Source: Helicostylum pulchrum (lineage: Eukaryota > Mucoromycota > Mucoromycetes > Mucorales > Mucoraceae). From it: a stretch of 64,000 bases of DNA. The stretch spans positions 62,001 through 126,000 of the forward strand of contig JAIXMO010000059.1 of the NCBI GenBank assembly GCA_025677825.1. Reading direction: 5' to 3'. How positions within the stretch are numbered: the stretch's first letter is position 1; each line of letters begins with the position of its first letter. The position numbers and the translations under genes were made by a program. Shown piece by piece: positions 14,722 through 27,303 of the stretch. The notes below the pieces were generated by a model that was not told where the DNA came from, ran no database searches, and saw only the letters and a program-made list of their open reading frames with translations.

Positions 14722-15609
14722 ATGTTATCTTATACCTCACGAAAATGGCTATTTATTATTGCAGTGTTTTCTACAATAGTAAGTTAAAACAAATTATCAC
14801 AAAATTCATGCAACTAGTTAATTTTTTCGCTAAAAAAAAAAGTGTATGGTAACATTATTAATACTACAATTGACAATGCATAATACGTCGTACGAAACCA
14901 TCGAGATCATACCATTCCAAGCACGTATAGAGTGGTTACATATAACCATTATAATCTTATACACTTGTGCACTCATCAGCACAACCGCCAAATACATACA
15001 CTGGGTAAAGAATGTTTTTAATCAAACACTTTTTAGGAAAAAATTTTTTTTTGCTAATACACACAGAATACTACTAGTATTTTATACCTCTAGTTGTATT
15101 TATTACAATTCAACTCGTTTATTATACTTGGCTGTTATTAGATAGAGATACTTATATTCAGGAGCAACTAGAATTATCTTGGGAGACTACGTATCATAGT
15201 GATCATAACGCATTAAAAGACGTACAGGACCATTGGCAATGTCAAGGATTTTATTCATTGTTGGATCGTGCTGCTTATGTTGATGATACTGTCATGCGTC
15301 CTTGTTTCCCTGTTCTAGCTAAGAAATTAGGCTCCACCATATTTGTTTGGGGGATTGGGTTATGGGTGATCAAACTGATTCAGGTAAATAAAAAATTCCA
15401 AATGCTATAATATATTATTTTTTTAATTGTATAATATGTAGGCTATTGGTTTATTGGCATGTTACGCACTTTATATTCATATCAGCGATACACTGGATTC
15501 AAACCAACCTTTAGTTCAAGAACCCGACGACTTATTAATAATATTATGTGACGACAATACAACAGATGTTACATTTGAAAAATCATCTTCAACAAGTTTC
15601 ATAAAATAA
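14722..15609 (+). CDS. tetraspanin-like four-helix membrane protein
   Basis: Exons 14722-14778, 14843-15004, 15078-15383, 15442-15609 give 230 aa. Four hydrophobic helices are arranged as in tetraspanins: TM1 WLFIIAVFSTICMVTLLIL, a short loop, TM2 LHITIIILYTCALIST, TM3 YFIPLVVFITIQLVYYTWLL, a larger loop of about 75 aa, and TM4 TIFVWGIGLWVIKLIQAIG. The large loop has W-Q-C-Q-G-F where canonical tetraspanins have a CCG motif, plus one further Cys (RPCFPV), so a single disulfide is possible. Intron 2 (15005-15077) was fixed by the only acceptor giving an open, hydrophobic TM3. Fungal tetraspanins (Pls1/Tsp types) act at the plasma membrane in polarised growth. Family assignment rests on topology and loop pattern, so it is moderate; it could be another four-TM family. 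Confidence 0.6.
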
Positions 15610-15660
15610 AAAAAAAGCATAATATTAGACAAACTTTTTTATTTGAATAAAAAAAAACAA

Positions 15661-17455
15661 TTACAAGTAACGTTTTTTAATAGCTTCTCTGGTATCTTTA
15701 TAGTGTTTTGTAGAAATGTCTACCCACTGTATCATAGCTTCAGGTCCTTCCTTTTCCCAATACTCGGGATAATTCTCAACCTCAGGTAACTCTACACCGT
15801 CGTCCTTATGAAGCATCTTGGCATGATGATTGAGCCAAGTACTAAAGTGTTCTTTACGGCGTCTATCAACTTCATATAGCCCAGCAGGATCCAAATTTAA
15901 ATCGTACTCTTGCGTAAACTTACTCATCAACTCAACCGAAGGCAACATCGCATTTCCGGTCCAAACACGAGCCACAGCCTGAGCCTGCGTATCGAAATGC
16001 GTAGGCGTAGCGAAATAAGGAGGAAATCCGACAAATGCAAAAGTAGGATCAGACATCAAAAAAACTTCTCGATATACGTTTAAAGGATAACTATCGCGAA
16101 CAATAACAGTGGCTTCAGGTACGTCGGCATAAGCCTTCTTTGGCTCTGGCTGCATACCGGTTGGTCCATTGTCTTCCTCAATTTTGGTTCCAAAGTATCC
16201 TAGATTGTTGGTATAACCCGTACAGAATATAACATGGTCAATGGAATCGAGAACGGAACCATCTTCGAATAGAACACTGCCGTCTACATGACCTTGGATG
16301 TTTGAGAACGAGGTGATGTTGGGCTTGATACTGGTCGATTTTGGAATAGCAGATCGAACAAGGTTGAAAATATAAGAGGAGCTTTCAAACGGACCTCTCA
16401 TGGACATGGTAACAGTTCGAGCGAATCCTTCAAGAGATCGAGAAATATCACAAGCAGAGATACTACCACCAACAAGCAAGACATTCTATCTATATTTTAG
16501 CACAGGAGAAAAAATGATTTTTTTTCTTTAAATTATTTACCTTATCATTAAAGTCTTCGGGACGTCTATATTGGTTTGAATGAATAGCTTTATCAGGCCA
16601 CATCTTATTCCACGCAGTCAAATCCTTGAAATCAGGTACAAATCCCTTTTGTTGAATACCAGAAGCAGCTACAACAGCATCAAATGTTTCTCTCCAAGTA
16701 GAGATTTTAACCAACCCACTCGGATAAACATCATATTTACTTAAATAAAGCTCCCAGGTATTATCATCATTCTTTTGAACCAAATCAACACTAGTATCAA
16801 ATTCAATCAAAGGCAACAACTCGAACTTTTCAGCATAATCTTGAAAGAATTTACCCAATACCTTATGAGAGCAAAATAATGGAGAACCTTCAGGAAACGT
16901 ATGACCAGGAAGTGCAAACAATCGAGAAGAATTGTTACCTTGCAAGTCACGATAACAAGGAGAAGGTGGGCACTTGGCCAACAACAACTTTTTGATTTCT
17001 GGTGTCATCTCTACAGTTCTCTTTTGGACTCCTTCAGCAGGTATATCATAGACTTCGCTTTCAACGTCGTTTTTGTCCCGAGAACTAGGAATCTTGGGTT
17101 TCAATGGTGTTTCTTCCGAATATGCCCTAGTAGTATGATAAATCAGCTAACTTGTGTACTCTATCACTTCTCTTTTTCAACTTACCAAACACCACCTACA
17201 ACTGAATTTCTTTCGAATACGCGAACATTAAACCCATTTTCCTTCAAGTGCCTTGCAGTTGGTAACTAAAAGAAGTCACGCTTAGAAAAAAAAATATGGT
17301 GATATTATGTAACTTACACCAGAGGGACCAGCACCAATAATAGCTACGTTCTTTATAGGCTTCTTGAACTTGTAAGGGTTTTCTAAAGCTCTGTCGGCCT
17401 CTTCTAAAACCAGAGAAATCACCTCTTCCAGTGTCTTTTCAATAGAAATAGTCAT
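15661..17455 (-). CDS. flavin-containing monooxygenase
   Basis: FAD- and NADPH-dependent monooxygenase of the FMO family, probably oxidising soft nucleophiles (N or S) in small molecules; substrate unknown. Exons (complement): 17455-17318, 17265-17186, 17126-16541, 16485-15661, giving 542 aa. The FAD Rossmann motif GAGPSG is at residues 41-46, with the acidic end of beta-2 at VRVFERN. WAYSEE follows. The second, NADPH-binding nucleotide motif is V-G-G-S-I-S-A at the start of exon 4. The FCTGYTNNLGYF stretch corresponds to the FATGY motif typical of FMO/N-hydroxylating enzymes. No signal peptide or terminal membrane helix is evident. It is convergent with the tetraspanin-like gene, with only 51 bp between stops. 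Confidence 0.9.
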
Positions 17456-18600
17456 GATATAAACAAGAAAAAAAAATGCTTCAAAAATGGGAATAGCTTA
17501 AAAGAAAAAAAGAAAAAGGTTTTTTTTTTCATTCCCTATTTATACATTTAACGCACTAAGAAAAAAAACCCAAAAGTTTCGTGTAATTGTTTCACGAAAC
17601 TTACGTATTACAGCACCTGAATAAATAAATAAAAACAGTAAGCTGCATATTACGTACCATTTCTTTTTTTAAAAAAATAACACATGTAAAAATTAGGATA
17701 GTAATATTACTAACTTGGAAACATGCAGAACGAATATTACGTCTTAGGATTCATACATAAATATGTTGTCCCTTGCTTGCGTGTGTGTGTGTGTGTACGA
17801 CGTCAGTATTTTTCCGGCAAACAACAACCCCGCGTTACGGTTCCTGATCTTCATATTGGAATATCATACAAGACTATACCTATTACGTTCGCGCGATTTT
17901 GAGTTCAAATACATGTGTATATATTTTATTCGGCGAAAAACACAGGATATCTACGATAGTTTGCATTTTGACTTTTAATGTGCGTATAACCGAACTTAAT
18001 ATGTACTCTTGTGGAAACAAATTACACCTCCTTCTGGGTATGTACATGGATTAATGGCGATCGATTTATCAAGAACGCCCAAGTTGCAGTTATCGATTAG
18101 CTCTATCATTCGTACCATTACCAATTATATATTAAATCCGGTTCATTTATATAGCAGGGCTCTTTTTTCCTGTATAATAAAATTTTACCGTTGATCAGGC
18201 ATCACCCGACTGCATGATCGAGAAATATCGAAAAAACTTGTAATACTTAAAATAATAAACTATATGAATAGACAACGCATTATTATACATTTCTTAAAGC
18301 TCCTGCAAAAAAAAAAAAAAGCACCAGGTGAGATGCTTTTTCTTAAAAGATTTTTTGAGAATAATTGGCAGTTTGTTGTGGTTAAGGGGATAATGCTACT
18401 TGGCAGGAGTTGATTTCTTAACTTCCTTAGCATATTTATAAAAACGAGTTTGAATAAATTCATACATGTATAGTTACGCCAGTCAATGTTTTTTTTTTTG
18501 TATATCAGTTCTAGAACCTACATTGATCATCATATGCAACAGAACAAAACAATAAAAAAGTATAAAGCAAGGGGAGGGTAATTTTTATTTATACATAAGC
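17456..18600. other. intergenic region, no gene recognised
   Basis: 1.1 kb of AT-rich DNA between the monooxygenase start and the transhydrogenase stop. A short GT repeat lies at 17781-17796. The 17763-17978 and 18009-18194 open stretches have no recognisable motif and no codon bias. Confidence 0.4.
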
Positions 18601-20371
18601 TTAATAATTCTTCATGGCACTTTCAAAGATAGCGGCAATTTGTTCACGAGCAGGCTCACGAGCAGGAGCAAGTTTAGTGACACGATGTTGAGGTAAAGTA
18701 CCCTCAACTAGAGCAGGAATATATGAAGAATCATAACCAATGGCACTTAAACCATTAGGAACACCTAAATCTTCAAGGAAACGTGTAAGCTTTTCAGCGA
18801 GAACCTCACCGGCCATAGATTCCTTGATATGGGCGGTATCAGCACCGAATGCACCAGCCGCATCAATATGACGATCAGGGCAAGAAGCAGCGGTGAAACG
18901 GAATACGGAAGGTGCAGTTAAAGCAACAGAAACACCGTGGGGCTATTAAAGAAAATTAGTTACACTGAAAAAAAAGCGCCCTCTTTTATATACTTACAAC
19001 AATAGCATGATCAACATTATAACCAGGATGCTTGTAGGTCTTGTTAAGACCACTAATTGGATAACTCAAACCGTGACAAAGATGGACACCAGCGTTACCA
19101 AAACCAATACCGGCAAAGGTAGCAGCCAACAACATTTGACTTTGAGCTTCAAGATCCTCGGGATCCTTGACGGCACGAGGCAAGTATTCAACTACCATCT
19201 TTAAAGCGTGAAGGGACCAAACATCACTAATGGGGTTAGAACCTTGGTAAGCGGGTCTCTCAATAGGATCCTTGGGACGAGGAGAGCGTTGGTTATAAGG
19301 TAAAGCAGTGTATGATTCAAGAGCATGACTATATAAAAAATGTTTTTTTTAGCGATCATCCAAATATATATAAATATGAATATATACGTACCACAAGACA
19401 TCTAAACCACTGGAAGCATGAACTTGAGCAGGCATACTACGGGTGTTTAAAGGATCAACAATACCAAGATGAGGCTTAAGAGCACGATGAGCAATACCAG
19501 TTTTGGTCTTGAGAGGCTCATAATCGAAAATAGCAGTACCAGTAGTTTCAGAACCAGTACCAGCAGTAGTAGGAACTATCAAGAGAGATATCAGTATACA
19601 ATTTTATCAATTAGAAACTATATCTTATTTACCTGCAATCAAAGGATGCAACTTCTTTCTGATGGGTAAACCTTTACCAATAGGGGCATTAACGAAATCT
19701 AAAAAGTCGGCTTCAGGATGAGCACTATAAAGACTAGCTGCCTTGGCTGTATCAATAACAGAACCACCACCAACAGCGACAAAGGCATCAGGGTTATGTT
19801 GACGAGCGAAATCAATGGCTGATTTAAAACTGGTATCAGTAGGTTCAACACGACAGGTGTCATAAACAACATAATTAACCTTGTGCTTTTCTAATGATTC
19901 AACAACTGCCTTAAGAGGATGAAGTTGGGCAATCTATTAATAATATTTGGGACCGTGAGAAAAAAAATTCATGTTGCTTTTTTCTTTTTATATATATATA
20001 TAAAAGACTTACAGTAGCATCAGTATAGACTGCAACCTTGGTAGCCTTAATATTGTTTAAATCCATACCAACTTCACTATTATTATTTTTAAGTAAGTGT
20101 TTGTTTTTTTTATACATAAAAAAAAGATCAAACACTCTTCCTACCTGGTAACACCGGGACCGAAACGAATATTACTAGCAGCCATTTCAAAAGCATAGTC
20201 TGTAGTTTCCTTTGCACTGGTATAATTACGTCCATACTTTAACAAGCTGGAGAAAGCACCGGGAGTAGGACCATGGGAGTGAGCGTGAGAGTGACAAGGA
20301 CAAGCATTGGCTCCGGACTGGATTAAACTCAATAAACGAGTAGCGTTTGAACGTGCGGCAGCAGCAGCCAT
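18601..20371 (-). CDS. ADHFE1: hydroxyacid-oxoacid transhydrogenase, mitochondrial
   Basis: Iron-type (group III) alcohol dehydrogenase that couples oxidation of 4-hydroxybutyrate to reduction of 2-oxoglutarate in mitochondria of other eukaryotes. Exons (complement): 20371-20145, 20076-20013, 19933-19633, 19575-19392, 19328-18998, 18942-18601, giving 482 aa. The N-terminus is Ala/Arg/Ser-rich (import signal), followed by a His/Cys-rich stretch (ACPCHSHAHSHG). Landmarks are DYAFEMAASNIRFGPGVT, the cofactor loop AVGGGSVIDTAKAA, VPTTAGTGSETT, LGIVDP and the metal-site helix HLCHGLSYPISG. Five GT-AG introns of 55-81 nt preserve these motifs. ATG 20371 gives the import peptide; the frame is open upstream only through non-ATG codons. 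Substrate choice is inferred from the ADHFE1 subfamily. Confidence 0.93.
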
Positions 20372-21304
20372 TTTCTTTAACAAAAAAAAAGAGGAGTGGG
20401 GTGGGAGTAAAAGAGAAAGGGGGAGAAAAAGAGGATCTTTTTACAAAATAATAATAGTAACCTTTTTTCGTCCCCTTTTGAATATAAGGTTCTGTAATTT
20501 TCTCCACGGTCACATGATGTCTGTCATAGCGTTGAGGGGTTTTTAGGTGCAGCAGAGTATGACAAGAGCCTAAGGCCTTTACATGTAATTATACAATGAG
20601 AGATTTATACATCGTTATCCTTTCTAACACCACATAGAAAATCAAATTCATATGCAGTCAAGCGGGGGGAAGATACACAGACAATTTTAGCTCAGATACG
20701 TTGCTTTCTTCTGCTACTACTAGAATCAGAATAAAAACGAAACAAAAAAAAAAACTGTGAGAATCTTGCTAAAGGTATTTCCCGCTTATTTTCGTACAAA
20801 TGCTTTTTCCTCCCGCAAGCCCCGAAACTTATATATATATCAATTGTATGATATCATACTTTACGCGTTAATAATCCGTGTGAAAATACGTTGTTCCTTT
20901 CATGGATTGACTTTTTTTTTGGAGGAGCTTCAACTTGTTACTAAACTCGTAACTTTCTTGTCTCGGTCAATGTAAATGTTTAGCCAAGGATATATATACA
21001 AGTATCTTTCATGAAGACACTGCTTCGAACTTTATTACGCGTATATCTCTGCAGATAATATCTTTATCGGCAATATCTAATATAGCCGCGCCACGTTCAA
21101 GTACTACTTCCTTCAGAAAACGAGTTTCATCGCTTAAAATAAGAACCTTTTTTTTTCTCGGCTTTATTTAAAACCCTGTGAACATTTTATATTACTTGAC
21201 ATCACATTTTTTAAGCTTATCTCAACAATAATAATTTTTTTTTGGAGGACAAAGAAAAAAAAAAGTATTATTAATATATAGTATGATGATTATATTTTTT
21301 TCTT
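20372..21304. other. intergenic region, no gene recognised
   Basis: 933 bp between two minus-strand genes, so it contains the transhydrogenase promoter and the ITC1 3' region. A purine-rich stretch occurs at 20381-20435. Nothing else supported. Confidence 0.4.
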
Positions 21305-24300
21305 TCAAGCAAGCTTGTTTGTGTACGCAAGCCAAGATCCGGGTGGGAATTGTGGGGTAGCTTTACTACGCGTGTTACGACGAGCGGTTTCATGCTTGTT
21401 TGAAACAGTTTGATCCTGGAAAAGAAGGGACGTTTTAATATGAATGAAGGAGACAACAATAATAAAAAAACTTACAGAAACACGTTTCTTCATGCCATTG
21501 GTTAAATTGGTCAATTGTTTTTCTATTTCTCTCTTGAGTCTGAATTCACGAATACCCTTTGGATTTAACCATTCTAATAACTTTTGTAACTGTACATACA
21601 AACTTAATACTCTTTCTTTTTTTATACATATTTTAATACTTACGTCCTCAGGCCCATCATAAGATTGCCACCATTCATTTATAGCGTCTCCATTATTATT
21701 ATTATTATTCAAGCATTCTAAGCGCTTTTCTACATAATCGGCTTCTTTTAATAACCCTTGCCCCTTTAATAACTCACGGACAAATGAGACACCTCCCCCA
21801 CGCCCGCATGGCAGAGTAACTGTTGTATCCAAAGATTCAATTAAATCACGCTCCCGGATGTTCATCAAATCCGTATCGGTTGGGCACTGAACAAATAACT
21901 TTCCAGATCCATGAACAAGTGTACCTCCAATATCATCTAAATAGTAATATCTGTTATAGAATTTATCACGTCCTAATGGTTTAATACGATGAGTGCTGTA
22001 TTTACGCATATCTCTTTCTACATGCTCTTCTTTTTTATGCATAAGACGTTCATCTTCATCAAGTCGTCTACGAGCATCATTACGCATCTTTTGTTCTTGG
22101 TTTCTAACTCGTGCTTCTTCACGTTGAAGATGATGTAATTTTAATCGCTTCGCTTCTCTTTCTTCTCGTTCCTGTTGACGGCGCTTCATCGTAGCTTGTC
22201 TGGATTCGTGACGAGAAAGTTGTTCTGCTCTACGCTGTGCTTTAAGGAGAGCACTATCTTCATCATTATCACTAGCATTTGAGTCATCATCGGAATCGCT
22301 CTCAGATTCTGCTGCCTCTGGATTTTGAGCATTTTCTTCATTTTGTTTATCATCCATTTCGCGTCTCTCTGTATGACTTTTTTTTTCAAAAAAAAAAGGT
22401 TGTTAACTATTTTGATATGAAACATTTTTTGTATTTGTAACCCTACATTCTTCTACGTTCGCGGCTTAATTCAATCTTTTGTTTACGAAGTTCAGTCATT
22501 TGGTCCTGACATTCTTCCATATACGACCTAATACAAGAAAAAAATTAGTCTATTTTTTTTTTAGAAAAAAAACACGAAAGATTCACTCTACTTGACAACA
22601 TGAGATTCATTTGCAACACTCAAAAGCAATTCAAAGATCTTGATTTTATCACGTAAACTTAACCCAATATAAGCCCTTTCGCGTTCTTCTAAAGTAGAGC
22701 CGGTATGAGGCACAAATTGGCTTAAAATGCGATCGACATCCGGTAAAGATTCGACAGGAGCCAATTGATTGATAAATCCAATCAAAATATCTTCCCAACC
22801 AACACGTTCCTCTTCTGTATCAATGGTGCCATTATCCCAATTGAGCCCAGTTGCTTCTATTTCTTTACTACCACATCCTCTTTCAGTAGTAGAGACTCTA
22901 CGTTGAATTTTGGATTGTGCTCTCCAAACAGTGTGATTCTTTTCCTCGTCGTCATCATCGTCCTCGTCGTCCTCGTCGTCACTAGTGTAATTGTTCGATG
23001 CTTTAGCGTAAGGTAAAGGTGTGTTGGTGCGACAAGCTAAATATCCGGTACCATATAACGAATTAATAGCCTGTACCGCTGTAGATCCATGACCTAAACT
23101 TTCCTTCTTTAAACGATCGCGTTGTTTAATAATAGCGTTCAACAAAGCAATATTACTCTCAATTAAAATAGTTGTATGTGAATTATGATGCAACGCATTT
23201 TCGAAATCGTCTAAACCGAAAGGAGATAACTTGAGCGGTTGAGAAAAGACGCCTAAAAACGACCACACCATTAAAAATGAGCCATAACATTCATCAGGTA
23301 CAGTACTATGACGATTAGGTTCAGGGCGAGTAGGCATGCCGCCAGTAGGATTTAATGGGATTGCATTATGACCTTCAGTGCCTGGTGTCATATCAATAAT
23401 GGGTCCGGATCCAGAAGGATCTCTACGATAAATTGGTACGTTTAAATCTTCCATAGGATACTTTAATGTGCTTTCTAATCTTCTGGCATCAATCATTACA
23501 GTTTTTTTATCATCTGATCCATGTGTATCGCCAGTATGAATAGCTGCGACCGCTGCGGCTGCTTCGCTTCTCTTCTTTCTCGATTTTGAATAAGCAATTT
23601 CTTTTGCTATTTGTAAATCATGAGGAAGATTCGTATCGATACCGAATCGTTGTGCTGTATCAGGTCGAACAATCCAAGGTGCACCAATATATGAATCCTT
23701 TACTGTATACTCCTTGATAAACTTTTTTAATAAATTCTTGGAAAATGCTAATCTATCACGTCTTTTTTTAAAAAAAAGTGTTAAATGATCTTAACTCTAC
23801 TTCTGCTTGTATATTTTTCTACTTACTTTAATTTGTAGTCAGGAACAACCTTAATACAATCCTCGATTCCTTCTGCGTTTTCATCAATTAATTGGACTTT
23901 ATAATATGCAAATACTTGCTTATCCTCATTTAACGTATCAGGTGCAGGAATCTCTGATTCCTTTGCAACGCCTAATACCTTGGATGTATAACTATTATGA
24001 AATATACGTCAGTCCATTTAAACCATACACACACACACACACACACACAAATGAAAGAAGTACTTTACGCAATGTTATCATCCCACACACAATTTAAAAT
24101 CTCTCCATCAACATAACGATTAGAAAAATATTGGTATACATCTTCAACAACAGCATCCAATCGAGCAGTTTCTACAGACACAAAAAGTGTAAACAACTGA
24201 TTTGATAACAATGATAATTATAAAAATCTTACGAAATTGTACGCGAAGTAATACACGTTTTTGAAGTTGCTCTGGTAATTTATCTTGTACACGTTCCTTT

Positions 24301-24651
24301 TCAAGCCGCTCACTTTCTAAGGCTTCCTTGTACGTTAAATTTGATTTACCTGTTGATTCACATTGCCAGATAGGTTTACGATAAAGTCCTGTACGCTTTA
24401 AATATTCTCTATAAAAAGGGAGTTAAGGATAATGTAGGCGCGCGTTTCTAAATAATAATTTTAAAAATCAAAAAAATAAATCACGTCTTGACGCGTTCAA
24501 TAATTAGAAGAAAAAAAGGATACGAATAATCTTTAAAGATTTCTTTTGTCAATGGAGAATACCAAACAGTTGTGTTTCTAGATTCTTTTTTATCGGCGTC
24601 GTAAGGTGGACATTGAACTGGAGGTAATCGTTTGCGTTTAAGTAAGGGCAT
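21305..24651 (-). CDS. ITC1: ISWI chromatin-remodelling subunit, Itc1/Acf1 type (WAC-DDT-WHIM)
   Basis: Accessory subunit that partners an ISWI ATPase to space and slide nucleosomes. Exons (complement): 24651-24524, 24408-24233, 24171-24069, 23991-23827, 23761-22592, 22527-22457, 22368-21644, 21589-21476, 21415-21305, about 920 aa. The WAC domain spans residues 1 to about 120 (MPLLKRKRLPPV, WQCESTGKSNLTYKEALESE). The DDT domain is YGSFLMVWSFLGVFSQPLKL with LDDFENALHH. WHIM segments follow: LSLRDKIKIFELLLSVANES and the basic helix before GRDKFYNRYYYLDD. Acidic low-complexity runs sit between (about 22930-22980 and 22255-22310). No PHD finger or bromodomain, so it resembles Itc1 rather than animal ACF1. 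The junction 22456-22369 is the least certain: an alternative pair (donor after 22452, acceptor at 22364) changes only a few residues. Confidence 0.88.
24029..24049 (+). repeat. CA microsatellite
   Basis: About ten CA units inside an ITC1 intron. Simple sequence repeat; no functional claim. Confidence 0.9.
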
Positions 24652-25307
24652 CTAGATTTAATGAAAAAAAAGGAATGAACAAATTAATACCTTGAGTCGT
24701 ATACAATTAAACCAAAATACGTGGCTTATCTCCGTTGTCCATCATCATGGAGATCGTACCTTTTTATGCTAGTATTATAACAAAAAAAAAGAAAAAAATA
24801 TGCTTTTTTTTGTTACAGTATCGAATATTTTTAAATATCTTTTTTTTTTTTTTGCCTCTTCAAACAAGTATAATAATTAACTTATCGACTATTATTATTC
24901 GGCTTTTGAAGAAAGAAAAAAAGAAAGGTGAAAAACTAAAGAAATGTCAAGTAAAATCCAGAAACTACATTAGGAAATCTTTTTCTTGACTGTCTTTTTC
25001 AAAGGAAACCCCTCATTTGTATTCTGAAAACAATCCCAACACTTCATTTTATGTTATTTATTTTATAGAAAGGTTATTTATTTTGATCTTTGAATAAACC
25101 TATTTCTGTTTTCAAATTTTTGTAACAAGTTTTTATCGTCAGTAACGTCGCCGAACTGGCGTGTTAAGAAAAAATTAGATAAGTAGAACCTATAGATGAA
25201 TGTATCAGTATATGTGTATTTAAGAAGTTCTGGAGCTAATGGTCATACGTACTTATGTGATTTATGCGATCTTCTTCGGAAAGGAGGGAGGGGAAAGTCT
25301 TCTACAT

Positions 25308-25691
25308 CTAAAATATATAGTTCATTGCAAGAGGAAAATGTTTCAGTGGCGATTTTTTTTTAAACAGGGATTGGCGTCGATTAAATTGATTACATCTTGT
25401 CCTCTTGTCCTCCAAGCCAGCAAAGTCGATATAAACTAAAAATATGTCGGGCTTGGAGGGTTTGAAAAAGGTGAGGAGGTCCTGAGAGTTACCATCTACT
25501 TGTAAATCTTCAATGATTTGAGAATCGCTGTCCAAGTCATGCGAAGTAAGAGGGGAAGATGCCCAACTGCAAGGAGATACGTATACTTTAGTTGCGAATG
25601 ATCTTTCTTACAAGTTTGCAACCATTAGTCTTAGTAATCTTGTTCTGTTAGTGATGTCCTTGGGAGGCGATTTACGGGTATAACCCATCAT
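25308..25691 (-). CDS. possible two-exon gene or gene remnant, unknown
   Basis: Two open segments on the minus strand, 25691-25612 and 25566-25308, join in frame across a 45-nt interval with a GTAAGA donor and a CAG acceptor, giving 112 aa starting MMGYTRKSPPKDITNR and running through HDLDSDSQIIEDLQVDG. The sequence is varied and not low complexity, which argues for past or present coding, but I recognise no domain. It lies in a repeat-rich, gene-poor block, so it may be a remnant of a mobile element. Start and end are uncertain. Confidence 0.3.
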
Positions 25692-26113
25692 TTCGTACTT
25701 ATTTTTGATCAGGCTTTTTAATGAAGCCTGATATTTTAGCAAGTAGGCACAAGAGCATCTACAATTAAATATGTTAGAAAGTATTATTATTTCTGTTTTT
25801 TTATTTTACCAAACTATCATCCAAAACAAATACGTTTCTTGTAACTTTTGAGCTTTTTTTTTTCTTTGGCTAATAAAAATTCAATTTTTTATTTCTGCAC
25901 CAGACTGCAAAAGTTTGCGTGCTTTTGTCGCCAAAAACAGTGAGATTTACACTGTATTAAAAGAAAGAAAAAGTGGCACGATATCTGCACGGTATTACTA
26001 TCTGGTGGCGCAATGCTTTCAAAAACACTCCAGTGGTGTAAAGGTTTTGACTACTTCATAGATGTCCTTTGTTGCGATATTTTTCTTTGAATAAACGTGT
26101 TTATTCATTGGCT

Positions 26114-26308
26114 CTAAGAGCAAAAGACTTCATCAATGAACTTTTGAGTCTGTGCCTCTGTTACTAATTCAGGTCTTTTTCTTTTTTTGGTTTCTTGATC
26201 TAAATAGAGCCGGTACTTCAAGGGACTACCTCTGATTCTTTCTGTGGCAACTATTACAGGTTCATCTTCATCTTCATTGGTATTGTAACATATTTCTAAA
26301 TTACTCAT
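26114..26308 (-). CDS. possible short ORF, unknown, perhaps an exon
   Basis: A 64-codon open frame starting at ATG 26308 with hydrophilic, non-repetitive content (NTNEDEDEPVIVATERI, then KKRKRPELVTEAQ). It may be a first exon of a gene running toward 25308 or a fragment of a decayed element. No domain recognised; coding status is uncertain. Confidence 0.22.
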   Translation of the reverse strand: MSNLEICYNTNEDEDEPVIVATERIRGSPLKYRLYLDQETKKRKRPELVTEAQTQKFIDEVFCS

Positions 26309-27303
26309 ATCTTGTAATTTTTTAGAGCAGATTTGTATATTTTCAGATGTTCAGTCAAGGTAAAAGAACATCTTTTTTCTTAGGGGCTACAGCCTAAATT
26401 TTTCTGACCACAGGTAGTGTACTAGGTTACATTTAGATTGAGTAGCCTGTGGATTTTTTTTTCAAATAAAGCAAGAGGTCTACCTTTAGGTTTCGAAACT
26501 TAAAAAAAAGATACGTGGATTAGAATGAAACAAAAGGCAAATATGTAACATTTTTTGGGGGTACACGTACTTTTATCATAAAGACTTTTTTTTTCTTTTA
26601 TATCCGTACAAAAGGACGCGGTTTTCCTAAAGCAACCGTTGGGCATAAGTTAGCACAGGGCCATCTCTAAAAAAAAAAGGCAGCATAATGAATATACGAT
26701 ATAAACTCTATTGAAAAGTACACATATATAACGAAATACTTACGAAGGGTATGCATCGTTTAAAAAAAAGGGGGGGAAGAAAAGTGATTTATCCGTCCTG
26801 AAAAAAATGATAAAAATACGGCCTGGGCTGATAAAATGAGGTCACTTTCACTCATGTGATATATTTCACCATTTTGACGTACACTTGTTTATTTTACACT
26901 TGTTTCATGCAAGAAATTCAAAAAAAATAGAGCGTGTAACAAAAAAGCGAATTGGTATCAGTAGATGTTTTTACCTTATAGCACATGTAATGTGTAAGTA
27001 ACTCTTTTTTTTTAGATGCCTGTCGTTTATTGACTAAATTGCCTTCTCAAGCTTTATGATAGGCTAAATTACCTTTTTCTGAATGCTGTAATCGGCCTTA
27101 ATAAATTGCCTTTTTCCAACCGTAGGCTTGGAGAGAGGGCCCATATACCCCCTATATCGAACAGTGAACGGGATAACTATATATCCAGCACAAGTATTAA
27201 ATACGCTGTATTGATTGAGTCAGTTATAAAAACTTAATAATAAGAAGGGACACGATGGAGTGAAAAGAGCAACTATGCTAAAGAAAAAAGATCAGCTTAG
27301 AAA

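Larger units (their letters stand above)
24652..27303. other. gene-poor region left of the inverted repeat
   Basis: 2.65 kb with scattered short open stretches, two of which (25308-25691 and 26114-26308, minus strand) are listed separately. A near-perfect 20-bp palindrome lies at about 26088-26107. The remainder is AT-rich, with no tRNA, transposase or conserved exon recognised. Confidence 0.4.
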
